In this document: positions 34,252 through 43,392 of the stretch, one piece after another
How positions within the stretch are numbered: the stretch's first letter is position 1
Layout of the letters: every line of letters begins with the position of its first letter
Assembly (NCBI RefSeq): GCF_016908195.1
Contig: NZ_JAFBDK010000002.1
Coordinates: forward strand, 124,001-188,000
Direction: 5' to 3'
DNA: 64,000 nucleotides
DNA from: Jeotgalibacillus terrae
GTDB taxonomy: Bacteria; Bacillota; Bacilli; Bacillales; Jeotgalibacillaceae
Notes under the pieces: generated by a model
Database searches by the model: none
Told to the model about the DNA's origin: nothing
The model's input: the letters and a program-made list of their open reading frames with translations, nothing else
Translations under genes and position numbers: made by a program

Positions 34252-35983
34252 TTGATATCACCTCGTTCTTTAAATGTTTTGTAATAACAGGGGCTAATAC
34301 ATCATTTATGTTTTGCATATATGCTTCACGGTCTTCTTGGTTCCAGTGATGAATCTGAGTAGTTTTCTTACTGTAATATTTTAGAAATACATTTTTAGTG
34401 CAAAGTGGTATATATACACCATTTTGATCGCGTTTAATGATTTCTTCTCGCTTTATAGGAAAAATACTATTCTTATAAGAACGGTTAGTCTTAGCATCTA
34501 GTAAAGTACAATTTGAGATATGATTTGAATATTCATCTCCAAAATGTTTGACAATTTCTTGTTGAATTTTCTCAAACTCTTCAACTTCCATTGCCTCTTC
34601 TTTAATAATGTGTAAATTTCGTTTTAGCTCTTCACTAAAATCTGAATCTTCAACAAATGACAAGGCATCTTTAATATATTCTAATTGTTCCTCTTGTTTT
34701 CCAGGTACTATACTTTGTAATGCATGTATATGTTCAATATCCCACCTTTCATTTTTATAACGATCAAAATCAAATCTTTGCTTTGAGTTCTCATCTTGTT
34801 GTAGGGTCAAAATATTAAAAAGTAATAGTGTATCTTTAACCTTTGATTTTTCATTCTCATAGTCTAGTTCTGATATATTCCAATCCTTTATGCGATGCTT
34901 AATCATATCGTAAAGTGATTTTACAAACGCATCTTTTCTCATTGTCTGTGCATTTGATAAAATGCTCCTAATAGGTTGGCCAATTTCTAGCAAGTGTCCA
35001 ATTAAGTGATATAATTCACGTTTTACGTACCACTCATTAAATTGGTAATAGAGAGATCGCACCTCTTTCCAAAGGGATTCAACGATCTCATACCTATGTT
35101 CACCTTCATCCACACGACGTTCTATTTCATCATGGAAATCATGAAATGTTCTATAAGATGTTTTTATATTTGTAAAGTTTGGGAATTTTTCTATTACGAG
35201 TTCAAATAACCACTCAATATGGTTGTCATATTTTATACTGGTAGGCTGCAAGAAGAACCAAAAATCAGGATTTTGTAAATGTTTTTCAATTTGATCCCAT
35301 TGTGTTGCTAATTCTATCTGTTTTAATTTTATGTACTCATGTTGTGATACATTATTTCCTAAGTTTGTCTTGCTTAAAAATAATGCTTTTATTAACTCAG
35401 CATTTGTTAGAGGAATTTTTCCAATGTTAATTCTTGTGAATAAATCGATTGAATCATAATGAGGGTCAAGTTCATACCATAATACTTTAACTTGTTCTGT
35501 TAAACGCTGCCATATATGGACGGGAGAGGTTTTTTCAGGATGTTTTCCGAACCATTCTCTAATAGTTTCAAGTGCATTATACATATGGTAGTAATCAATG
35601 TTGTCGTTACGCTGGCTTTCTCCATGTAAAATATTCGCAATAAATGAATTGCTTCCAATACGAGTTTCGTATGTTATTGTGTATCCTGTCCCTTCATAAA
35701 ACGGAATAATGGACTGGATATATTTTGTTATAAGTAATACTGTTGTTAAGCGCTGTTGCCCATCAATCACTTCAATTTTATCTTCATGTTCCTTAACAAT
35801 AATCGGCTGAAGCCAATAGTAATCATCTTTTTTTGGATCCATTTTATGAAACTCCCAGATATCATCTAACAACTCTGTAACTTGAAGAGATGTCCACCTG
35901 TAACCACGCTGATAAGATGGGATCCAAAATTCTGTATTACTCTCCATTATTTCACCTATACTTTTAGGTATTAAACTCGACAT
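34244..35983 (-). CDS. DUF262-DUF1524 protein (GmrSD-like nuclease)
   Basis: 579 residues. DUF262 motifs: FWIPSYQRGYRWTS near residue 18, VIDGQQRLTTVLL near residue 72, and LFTRINIGKIPLTNAELIKALFL. The C-terminal DUF1524 HNH nuclease-like part shows WDIEHIHALQ near residue 405 and NCTLLDAKTNRSYKN near residue 490, giving the His/Asn set of this family. Fused GmrSD proteins cut phage DNA with modified (for example glucosylated hydroxymethyl) cytosine. AGGAGG lies 8 bases before the ATG at 35983. It is the first gene of a two-gene unit that lies between SLH genes in an accessory region. Confidence 0.85.
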   Translation of the reverse strand: MSSLIPKSIGEIMESNTEFWIPSYQRGYRWTSLQVTELLDDIWEFHKMDPKKDDYYWLQPIIVKEHEDKIEVIDGQQRLTTVLLITKYIQSIIPFYEGTGYTITYETRIGSNSFIANILHGESQRNDNIDYYHMYNALETIREWFGKHPEKTSPVHIWQRLTEQVKVLWYELDPHYDSIDLFTRINIGKIPLTNAELIKALFLSKTNLGNNVSQHEYIKLKQIELATQWDQIEKHLQNPDFWFFLQPTSIKYDNHIEWLFELVIEKFPNFTNIKTSYRTFHDFHDEIERRVDEGEHRYEIVESLWKEVRSLYYQFNEWYVKRELYHLIGHLLEIGQPIRSILSNAQTMRKDAFVKSLYDMIKHRIKDWNISELDYENEKSKVKDTLLLFNILTLQQDENSKQRFDFDRYKNERWDIEHIHALQSIVPGKQEEQLEYIKDALSFVEDSDFSEELKRNLHIIKEEAMEVEEFEKIQQEIVKHFGDEYSNHISNCTLLDAKTNRSYKNSIFPIKREEIIKRDQNGVYIPLCTKNVFLKYYSKKTTQIHHWNQEDREAYMQNINDVLAPVITKHLKNEVISNA

Positions 35984-36355
35984 ACTATAAACCTCCTTAT
36001 AAAATTGCTATCTCAATACTTCCGAATAATTTCAAATCTTGAATTATTTAAATTAATTATATAGCGCGGAATGTCAGTATTAAACCAAATTATTCTAGTT
36101 CATATAGCAATCAGATAGATTTAATTAAGTTGTTTAAGCAATTGAATAACAATGGATCATGTTTTACGTCTCCATGAATCCCAATTATTGTTTGCACATT
36201 AGTGATCAAAGACGACATATTCTTAATACTTGGGCATATCAATCAAATACACGTCCTTCATATATTTCAAGCAAGCGACAGCACTTTGCCATCGCTTGCT
36301 TTTCACAACTCTCTTATTCATTTATGATTAATCATTTTTCCCCATCTTTATCGAA
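35984..36355. other. AT-rich intergenic region with one hairpin
   Basis: AAGCAAGCGA (36269-36278) pairs with TCGCTTGCTT (36292-36301), possibly a terminator for the large SLH gene on the minus strand, although only short T runs follow. The upstream promoter of the DUF262 pair must lie in the right-hand neighbour of 35984, but no good -35/-10 pair was recognised. No gene seen. Confidence 0.5.
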
Positions 36356-39300
36356 CTACTCCCCACTAATCGTAATCGTTTGCTCAAAAGGTGCTACAAC
36401 AAATGGTGTTCCCGATTCGATATTCATCTTAATATTGAATTCTCCGGATTTAGTTGGTAAACCTTCTAACAGGTTTTCTATTGAAATATCTGTATTGGTT
36501 GATTCAACTTCTTTTTCTACTGAATTACCCTGAGCATCTGTAACTGTAATTTGAATAAGTACATCATCACCCTTGTAATGCATATCTGAACTTCTTCCAG
36601 TAGCTAAATTAAATGCTCTTGTACGATTAGAAAAACCAACTATTTGAAAATCAAAATAATCGTTCGAATTGTAAGTGTACTCTGGAGGAGCTCCACGAAT
36701 CTCAAACTCAAAACTATTTTCAAACATAATACTATTTTCTTTTAACCCTTCAGTAAAAGTCTGACTTATTGAAGATGACCAAAACTGATCATCTTTAACA
36801 AAGATTACATCTGCACTAATCCCTTTAATATCATCCCTATTTGTATAAAATTTGTTTAATCCTTCTTCTCTATTCGAACTGGTAGATCTGAATACAAAAT
36901 CTCCAGATTCATTTTCGAAAGATACAAACACATGATCTACCCTCATTGCTGCTTCAGTTGTAGTTTTAGTAACTAAATCAACTGACTGATAATTCTCCAA
37001 ATAATTAAGTGTGTTTTCACCTGCATTTAATACGAGGTCTTCTTCAATAAATGAATACGATGACTGTCCGGCTACACCAAAAATATCTAGGTTGTAGCGT
37101 CCGCTCGGAATTTGAGTTTCATGATGCACCGTAAATTGGCCCATTACTACACCTGTGTCGTCTAAGATAGCTGCTCCAAAACTCTTATACCCTTTTTCTT
37201 CAGTAAGACCTTCAGGTAGAGTAATGTCTAAAGTGGAGTCTGGATACACATCTACCGCAAATTGATTTTGATTTCTAAATTCTTCTTTAGTAATCGATTT
37301 ATAGAAAACCCGGTCACCTGTGTGGAATACAAAAGTTAGCCCTTTAGCATCCCCTATACCAAATCCGGAAACTTCTGCACTGTACCTCGAAGCTTCTTCT
37401 TTCAGATTGAGAATTTTGGCTTCATGTTCTTCATAAGAGCGATTCTCAAAGTTTCTGAATACACGAACGCGAATATTTTCAGATTCAAAGCCTTCTAATT
37501 CTAAATCAAAAGTTAAAGTAACAACCTTATCCCCAATTGTTTCAGTTTCAGCTTTAAAATTCTCATTAGCCTCTTTTAATGTATCAACTGCACTAGTGAT
37601 TTCTGCTACAGTTACTTTATAGGTCCAGTAAACTTCATCAGCAACAGTGATTGCTTGTTCAAGTACTGAAATACTTGATGAATGCTCTGCAGAATCTGCA
37701 CGACCTACTGTACGTTTAGCCTCAGAGATCATTTCTCTTAACGGAGTACGGTCTACATAAATTTTGGACTGTTTAAAAGTGGCGATCGCGTCTCTTAATT
37801 CTGTTGAATTCTCATCAATTTTATTTTGATTATCTACAGTTGCACCCTCTAAATCAAGTACTGTTTTTACAGTTTCTAATGTAGTTTCAAGTGTTTCTTT
37901 AGAAGAACTCGGATAATCATCATGACGACCTTCATACTCTGCGTTCAGCAGACGTCCTTCTGCCTCGGCGATCAATCTTTCAAGTTCGCTCTTGTCCAGT
38001 ACAACTTCAAACTCGGGCAGTTCTCCCTCAAGTTCCTTACCATCAGCATCGACAAACTTAATCTCTACACCTGGACGTTTAGTTTTTTGGGTGATTTCAG
38101 TACCATCCTTGATTTTCAAGGTTGCAGCACTTCTAATCATCAGATTTGCTACCGGTTGCTGAATATCTACTATCGATGTAGAATTGACCACTACATTATC
38201 TACGGGTGCATTAATAATGACATCATGTCCTTCTTCCACCCATAGTGTTCCTTCTACTTTTCCTTGCCCCTCATTCCGAATCTGGATAGTATCGCCGGCA
38301 GTTACAGTAATATTTCCTTTAAACGTCGTGTTGCCTGTGAATACGATTGATTCACCGCCCCCACCTTCAAATGAATGTGAAGAATGAGCTGTATCAGTTA
38401 CGTTTTCCAGCTCTAGATCATCTACTTCTTGATCAATTGTGAGATTTACAATTACGCAATTTTTAACTGTGTTTTTATCTCCAATGACATGAAGTTCATT
38501 TAACTCTGTACCATTAAAATCAAATGTCTGTTCAGCTACACCATCTGGGATGACTACTTTTTTAGAAATGGTAGCTAATTCTTCTGTGAGATTAATTTCT
38601 TTAGTTAAATGAATTTCTTCTACATCTATACTTTCTTCAGCATATTTGAGTGCTTCTCCAGACGTAACAGTTGCGATTCCATCTTTTACAGAGAGACCTT
38701 GGAATTGAACTGTTAACTTATAAAGAATCGGCTCGTCATACCCTTCAATTTTGCCTTTAAAGTAAAATTCACCTACTTCATCCGTTACCACAGTGCCTTC
38801 CCAGGAAACAGTTCTTTGTTCTGTAGAAGTATCATTCATCGTAACAGTAACAGTTTCCGGAAGCTTTACTTCTTCTCCACGTGCTACTGTTGATTCAAGC
38901 GTTTCCACAGATACAATTTCTTTTTCCACTGGCTCAACTGGTTTTGGCTTTGTAACTGGCTTGCCAGGATTTGAAGGAACAACAACTGGTGGTGGATCAA
39001 TATCAGGGTTTTTAATGTTATCAATCATCCCAATATTATTCTTTACCTGATCATAATTCCTGATCAGTTCCTTAGCACTCTTGTTTTCAGGAACGATTAT
39101 ATTTGAAAACGTTAGTTGTTCACTTAAATTTATTGCTGCAGTTGAAGATTGAATATCAAATTTATTAACATTACCTTTCCCTGTAAGGTTTAATTCGGCA
39201 TTGTCAGTATTCAGCAGATTAATATTCATAGATCCGGATAGTGTTAACAGTCCAGACGTCGATATATACACTGTGCCTGCTTCACCAATCATATCGAAAT

Positions 39301-40540
39301 TGGAAACATTCTTTAATAATTGCATGACAGGAATTCTTATGGCTGACTGTAGGCTGCCATCAGCGAAAATAGCAAAACTTAATAAAGATGACGTTCCTTT
39401 TATCATTACACTTGTTCCTTCAAATGATTGAGCAACAGTGTTTAATGAAGCATTCAAAAACTGTACGTTAAATAATTTTTCGGAAGCTGCTGACAGTTCT
39501 TCAGAAGGCGTGATAGATGTTCTTCCTAAGACTGAAATATCAGTACCATCAAAAGACCCTTGATCCGTTCCATAGACTGTTAGGTTATTAATACCTTTCA
39601 GATTCTGAACCTTCACATGTGTTCCTTTAATAATAAGATCAGCATTTAAGCTTGTTAGATTACCGTCTAAAATAACAGGTTGTGTCTCACTTTTTCCACT
39701 AGCTTTTAGTGTCAGCTTCTTTAATTGAAGCTCACCATCTTTAAATGAATAAGTTACCTCTGCATCCTTCAGAACAGCCGAATTACGTATGTTGAAGATT
39801 TCTTTCAGGTCTTCTGAAACTCTGTATGTACCAGTTGTAAGAACTACATTTTCATCGTCAATACTCAGTAATGCTCCAGTTGCTTCATCCAACTTATTTA
39901 CCTGTTCACTTCGGTGAATAAATGCAGCCATTTGCCCACGTGTCACTGCAGATAAAGGAGCGAATAGTTCGGAAGTTTTACCTGTCGTAATTTTATGTTT
40001 GATTAACTCTGTCAGGTAAGGTGAGTACCAGGAATCTGCATTTACGTCTTTAAAAGGATTATCAAGTAAAGACGTTTCCTTAAATCCGAATCCAATCGAC
40101 AATATTTTCGTCATTTGCGCTCTAGTCAATGTTTCATATGGTCTATAAGTCTGATCCTCTTCATAACCACTGATAATTCCAGCATCAACAAGAGCAGATA
40201 TGTATGGATAATACCAATCATCTTTAGAAATATCGTTGAATCCCGGGTCAGGAACATTATGTATGTCTAAATCAAGCGTTAGTGTCAGCATTTTCGCTGC
40301 CTGTGCCCGTGTAACTGACTGGTATGGACGAAATTCTTTATTTTCATACCCTTTAATAACTTCACGCTCAGTCATTTGATTCACTGCATCATAAAAATAA
40401 TCTGATTCTTTTACATCTAGGAATGATGATTCAGCTAACACATTGGTTGGTGTTGCAGCCACCACAGCACCTGTCATCATTGTTGCTGAAATAGACATTG
40501 CAGCAATTTTGTTAATTCTGCTTTTTTTGTTTTTCTTCAA
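36356..40540 (-). CDS. Large SLH-domain surface protein with Ig-like and FIVAR-like modules
   Basis: 1394 residues. The TTG start (40540) has GGAGGAG upstream and opens a signal peptide that ends after NVLAES near residue 38. Three SLH repeats follow (about 38-85, 98-145, 157-205), with FRPYQSVTRAQAAKML and YRPYETLTRAQMTKIL as the conserved ends. A long beta-rich repetitive zone (about 220-510) resembles carbohydrate-binding or beta-helix surface repeats. A proline-rich linker (PSNPGKPVTKPKPVEP) leads to a bacterial Ig-like (Big_4-like) module near residue 540. Then come more beta repeats, and two helical FIVAR-like repeats at about 865-1010. The C terminus looks like further beta-sandwich domains. 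It may be an adhesin or an S-layer-associated protein; no enzyme motif was seen. Confidence 0.85.
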   Translation of the reverse strand: MKKNKKSRINKIAAMSISATMMTGAVVAATPTNVLAESSFLDVKESDYFYDAVNQMTEREVIKGYENKEFRPYQSVTRAQAAKMLTLTLDLDIHNVPDPGFNDISKDDWYYPYISALVDAGIISGYEEDQTYRPYETLTRAQMTKILSIGFGFKETSLLDNPFKDVNADSWYSPYLTELIKHKITTGKTSELFAPLSAVTRGQMAAFIHRSEQVNKLDEATGALLSIDDENVVLTTGTYRVSEDLKEIFNIRNSAVLKDAEVTYSFKDGELQLKKLTLKASGKSETQPVILDGNLTSLNADLIIKGTHVKVQNLKGINNLTVYGTDQGSFDGTDISVLGRTSITPSEELSAASEKLFNVQFLNASLNTVAQSFEGTSVMIKGTSSLLSFAIFADGSLQSAIRIPVMQLLKNVSNFDMIGEAGTVYISTSGLLTLSGSMNINLLNTDNAELNLTGKGNVNKFDIQSSTAAINLSEQLTFSNIIVPENKSAKELIRNYDQVKNNIGMIDNIKNPDIDPPPVVVPSNPGKPVTKPKPVEPVEKEIVSVETLESTVARGEEVKLPETVTVTMNDTSTEQRTVSWEGTVVTDEVGEFYFKGKIEGYDEPILYKLTVQFQGLSVKDGIATVTSGEALKYAEESIDVEEIHLTKEINLTEELATISKKVVIPDGVAEQTFDFNGTELNELHVIGDKNTVKNCVIVNLTIDQEVDDLELENVTDTAHSSHSFEGGGGESIVFTGNTTFKGNITVTAGDTIQIRNEGQGKVEGTLWVEEGHDVIINAPVDNVVVNSTSIVDIQQPVANLMIRSAATLKIKDGTEITQKTKRPGVEIKFVDADGKELEGELPEFEVVLDKSELERLIAEAEGRLLNAEYEGRHDDYPSSSKETLETTLETVKTVLDLEGATVDNQNKIDENSTELRDAIATFKQSKIYVDRTPLREMISEAKRTVGRADSAEHSSSISVLEQAITVADEVYWTYKVTVAEITSAVDTLKEANENFKAETETIGDKVVTLTFDLELEGFESENIRVRVFRNFENRSYEEHEAKILNLKEEASRYSAEVSGFGIGDAKGLTFVFHTGDRVFYKSITKEEFRNQNQFAVDVYPDSTLDITLPEGLTEEKGYKSFGAAILDDTGVVMGQFTVHHETQIPSGRYNLDIFGVAGQSSYSFIEEDLVLNAGENTLNYLENYQSVDLVTKTTTEAAMRVDHVFVSFENESGDFVFRSTSSNREEGLNKFYTNRDDIKGISADVIFVKDDQFWSSSISQTFTEGLKENSIMFENSFEFEIRGAPPEYTYNSNDYFDFQIVGFSNRTRAFNLATGRSSDMHYKGDDVLIQITVTDAQGNSVEKEVESTNTDISIENLLEGLPTKSGEFNIKMNIESGTPFVVAPFEQTITISGE

Positions 40541-41032
40541 ATAAACTCCTCCTAATATGATAAAATATAACCATTTCTTTTATACCATAAAAAAGGACCA
40601 TTTACTATAATATTTGGTAATAAATATATATATAGCAGTAAATAAAATGTATTTTTTAGTTCCTATGACCTGAACGTGATTAAGTCTACTTATTCATCTT
40701 CATATTATCCAAAATAGCTGACATTCATTTTCGAAGATATATAGCAACGGTACTGCTGAATCATTCTAAAACCGTAATTTCACAAATGCCATTGTTCCGG
40801 TTAAACTTTTTGAAGAAAACATTTCATTTACAAGACAGTAGCGGAGCAGAGTTCAGAAGGTTAGTTTTGCAGAGAAATTGACCAGCCGGGCTATCATGAA
40901 ATTCTAAGACTCGCTCAGACGATTGCAGATATAAATGGTGAATCTGAAATGAATGAGCAGTCCGTTGAAGAAGCGCTTCAGTAAAAAAATAAAGCTTCTC
41001 AGGTTCATCAGTCATTAATGAGGTAATTCTGT
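40541..41032. other. Intergenic region holding a short gene relic
   Basis: Left part (40541-40800) is AT-rich and should contain the promoter of the 1394-residue SLH protein on the minus strand; none is clear. The right part contains a relic of a ComM/YifB-type gene (listed separately). Confidence 0.45.
40871..40984 (+). pseudogene. C-terminal relic of a ComM/YifB (Mg-chelatase-like) protein
   Basis: The frame ending at TAA 40982-40984 reads REIDQPGYHEILRLAQTIAD followed by INGESEMNEQSVEEALQ, closely like the C terminus of ComM/YifB proteins (family pattern Y-x-RILRVARTIADL-x-x-x-x-I-x-x-x-HVAEAL). Upstream the frame is closed within 10 residues, so only about 37 residues remain. It is a dead fragment, either of a once-local gene or carried in with neighbouring mobile DNA. 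Confidence 0.6.
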
Positions 41033-41588
41033 ATGACAGAGAAAAGGAATTTCAGAGAAAACACTTATTATCATATAATTATGCTCGGCAATAACCGTAT
41101 CTTTATTTTTGAAAGGAAAGAAGACATGAAAGAATTTAAGCGTGCGCTGCGGCACGCTCACCTGAAATATCCTTTCATAGTACCGTCCTATTGTTTTATG
41201 ACGAATCAATATCATCTGCTGATCCGCGCCAAAAAAGTTCCACTTGGTTAAATCATGGTCGTTGTAAACCACCGTTATAGAGACTCCTATTCAAAACGCT
41301 CCGGACACATCGGGCGGATTTATCAAAAACGGTATTACGCCAAAGAAGTTGATGGACCGCTTGGCCTATTAATGGTGAGCAGTTATATCCACCGCAATCC
41401 GATCGGAACAACGATTCCGATCGTTGACTACTACCCCTACAGCTCTTACCCACCCTGCCCCACCTTACCTTGACCCGTTCTTATTAAAAGAGCGCTGCCT
41501 GATGTTTTAGCGAAAACAAATACTGGAATACCGGGCGGTGGCTGAGGAAGGTCAGCATATGCCCGATGACTGGGTACCGGAGATATAA
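41033..41588 (+). pseudogene. Broken REP-associated tyrosine transposase (Y1/IS200-like)
   Basis: The N-terminal NTYYHIIMLGNNRIFIFE, then CFMTNQYHLLIRA and, further on, GRIYQKRYYAKEVDG and YIHRNPI are the conserved blocks of RAYT proteins. A TAA at 41249-41251 interrupts the frame in the middle (a Lys codon is expected there), and a frameshift near 41465 moves the C-terminal part (YLDPFLLKER) to another frame, ending near 41588. The HUH metal-binding pair is changed: the usual HYH is QYH here. It is therefore inactive. RAYTs mobilise REP palindromes, so this relic may be the source of the GGGGACAGAGTT repeats in the window. Confidence 0.82.
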
Positions 41589-41730
41589 ATGTGTAATGGG
41601 AGAGCTTTAAGTTCTTAAAACCCCCTGTCCTCTAAACATTTATGACTATTTATTTCTATTCATAGATAACCCAAAAGCGAGTGATTTCTCAACTGAAGTG
41701 ACCCCTAAAAGTTAGACACGGTTATTTCGT

Positions 41731-42595
41731 TTAGGCAGCTTGAGTAAAATGATTTCGGTAATGCACCGAACTCATTTTTAATTTTGCCTTTATGCGTTTC
41801 GTGTTGTAATAGTTCATATAGTTTTTTAGTTCTTTTTTAAAATGTTCGACACTTTCAAATTCCTTTAAGTAGAGGAATTCAGATTTCATGATGACGAAAA
41901 AATTCTCCTTGATGGAGTTGTCATAACAGTTTCCTTTGCGCGACATACTTTGTATAATCCCTCTCGATTCAAGAACGTGGCGATGTTGTTTCATCTGATA
42001 ATGCCAGCCTTGATCGGAATGCATGAGTAGCTGGTGTTCCTCTGGCAAATGCTTTAAAGCATTATCCAACATCTCTGAAACCAATGAATACGTCGGTCTA
42101 GAGCCAATCGTATAGGTAATAATTTCGCCATTGAATAAATCTAAAACAGGTGATAAATACAGCTTTTCGCCAAACAATTTAAACTCTGTCATATCCGTTA
42201 CCCACTTTTCGTTTGGTGCTTCCGCTGTAAAATGACGGTCTAAAATATTTGGCGCAATTTTGCCAATCGTCCCTTTATAGGATTTATATTTTTTCATTCT
42301 TACTAAGCACTTTAAACCAAGCGCCTTCATAATGCGTTGAACCTTCTTATGATTCACTTTTTGGCCACGATTCGCCAGTTCATCACGAATACGACAATAC
42401 CCCATAACGGTCTTCATGTTCGTTGTAAATCGCTTGAATTTCAGCTTTTAGCTCGGCATCTGGATCTGGTCGATTGATCTTCTTTACTAAAAAGTAATAC
42501 GTGCTTCGCTTAATGTCTCCGAATGTCACAAGCGCCTTCACCGAGTATTTATGCCTTAATTCATAGATGACCTTTACTTTGTCTTCTTTGGTGAT
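41731..42595 (-). pseudogene. IS3-family transposase orfB, frameshifted
   Basis: Integrase-type DDE transposase. The catalytic residues are all present: Asp in WVTDMTEF, Asp in LLMHSDQGWHY and Glu in IKENFFVIMKSE. The N-terminal portion (EDKVKVIYELRHKYSVKAL through IYNEHEDRYG) is in a different frame from the catalytic part (YCRIRDELANRG). The join falls at the four-base C run 42400-42403, where an extra base breaks the expected RYGYCRIRDEL reading. It is either a real indel or a sequencing error. Confidence 0.75.
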
Positions 42596-43083
42596 GTTCC
42601 CTTGGCTTGAACTAAGGCATTCAACTTTTTTAAATACTCATTTTCCATACGCAGACGGTTGATTTCTGCCTGTAGTGCTTCCGGTGAGCCTTCTACTGGT
42701 GCTTGTTTTGGTTGTTTGTTCGTTTTTTTCATGGATGGACGCCCCTTTTTCTTGGAAAAAAGTGCATCCAATCCTCCTTTTTCTAAGCGAGTTCGCCAAT
42801 TTCGGATCATTCCAGGGGAAGAAATCCCAAAGAAGACCGCAGCTTCATAAGAGGACACATTATTTTCCTGCTTATAGTTAAGTACGTCCATTTTAAACTG
42901 TACTTTATAAGATGCATAGGATTTTTCGAAAACAGCTAATCCGTGGTAGTCGAATTGTTGAATCCAATTCGCTACTACCGAAGTAAAGGTTCTTAAAGAT
43001 TTTGCGATTTCTTCCATACCTTCTAAACTACTTTTATATCTCGTAATCGCTTCAAACTTTTGGTCATTTGTAAATTTGGTCAT
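42574..43083 (-). CDS. IS3-family transposase orfA (helix-turn-helix)
   Basis: 169 residues from the ATG at 43083, which follows GGAGGTG near the inverted repeat. Two helix-turn-helix segments (YKSSLEGMEEIAKSLRTFTS; NVSSYEAAVFFGISSPGMIRNW) and a C-terminal leucine-zipper-like stretch (LQAEINRLRMENEYLKKLNAL) are typical of OrfA of the IS150 group. It binds the element ends; with orfB in another frame, active transposase would be an OrfAB frameshift fusion. Since orfB is broken, the copy is probably immobile by itself. Confidence 0.85.
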   Translation of the reverse strand: MTKFTNDQKFEAITRYKSSLEGMEEIAKSLRTFTSVVANWIQQFDYHGLAVFEKSYASYKVQFKMDVLNYKQENNVSSYEAAVFFGISSPGMIRNWRTRLEKGGLDALFSKKKGRPSMKKTNKQPKQAPVEGSPEALQAEINRLRMENEYLKKLNALVQAKGTSPKKTK

Positions 43084-43279
43084 AGAAAAACTGCACCTCC
43101 AATTGTTAGATGTGTCTAACAATTGGGGTGCAATTCAATATCGCTATTACTCGCTTTTTGTTACTATTTATTCATTTGTAGTTAAATAGTTTTAATTGTT
43201 TTTCAGCACAGGGAGCTCATTTCTTCTGAACTTTCTGATAAAAATTTTTGAATTTAAAACTAAATTCATAAATTAAAAG

Positions 43280-43313
43280 AAAACGAGTGATAGCACATGG
43301 CATCACTCGTTTT
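43280..43313 (-). terminator. Terminator of the major S-layer gene
   Basis: A perfect 12-bp stem, AAAACGAGTGAT (43280-43291) with ATCACTCGTTTT (43302-43313), about 80 bases after the S-layer stop codon; U-rich on the minus side. It shares the GAGTGA/TCACTC arms with the hairpins at 31775-31809 and 41673/43158. Confidence 0.75.
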
Positions 43314-43392
43314 GTCTCTCCTTATTTAATTGACTCGGGTTGTTTACCTTGAGTTTAAAAATGGGAGCTTTTTAAAGATTATCTAATAATAA

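Larger units (their letters stand above)
41694..43137 (-). mobile_element. IS3-family (IS150-like) insertion sequence
   Basis: 1444 bp bounded by imperfect inverted repeats of about 26 bp: TGAAGTGACCCC...GTTAGACAC at 41694-41719 and its counterpart TGAATTGCACCCC...GTTAGACAC (minus strand) at 43112-43137. It contains orfA and a damaged orfB. No clean target duplication was found. The flanks together form one terminator-like hairpin (AAAAGCGAGTGA at 41673-41684, TTACTCGCTTTT at 43147-43158), so the element sits in that hairpin's loop. Confidence 0.85.

Noticed and set aside
36159-36533. 124-codon plus-strand ORF at the 3' end of the large SLH gene
   Set aside because: Half of it is antisense to the SLH gene; the rest is AT-rich spacer without a ribosome site.
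41694-43137. Target-site duplication around the IS3-family element
   Set aside because: Left flank CTCAAC and right flank ATATC do not match; only a weak TCAA resemblance, not enough to call.
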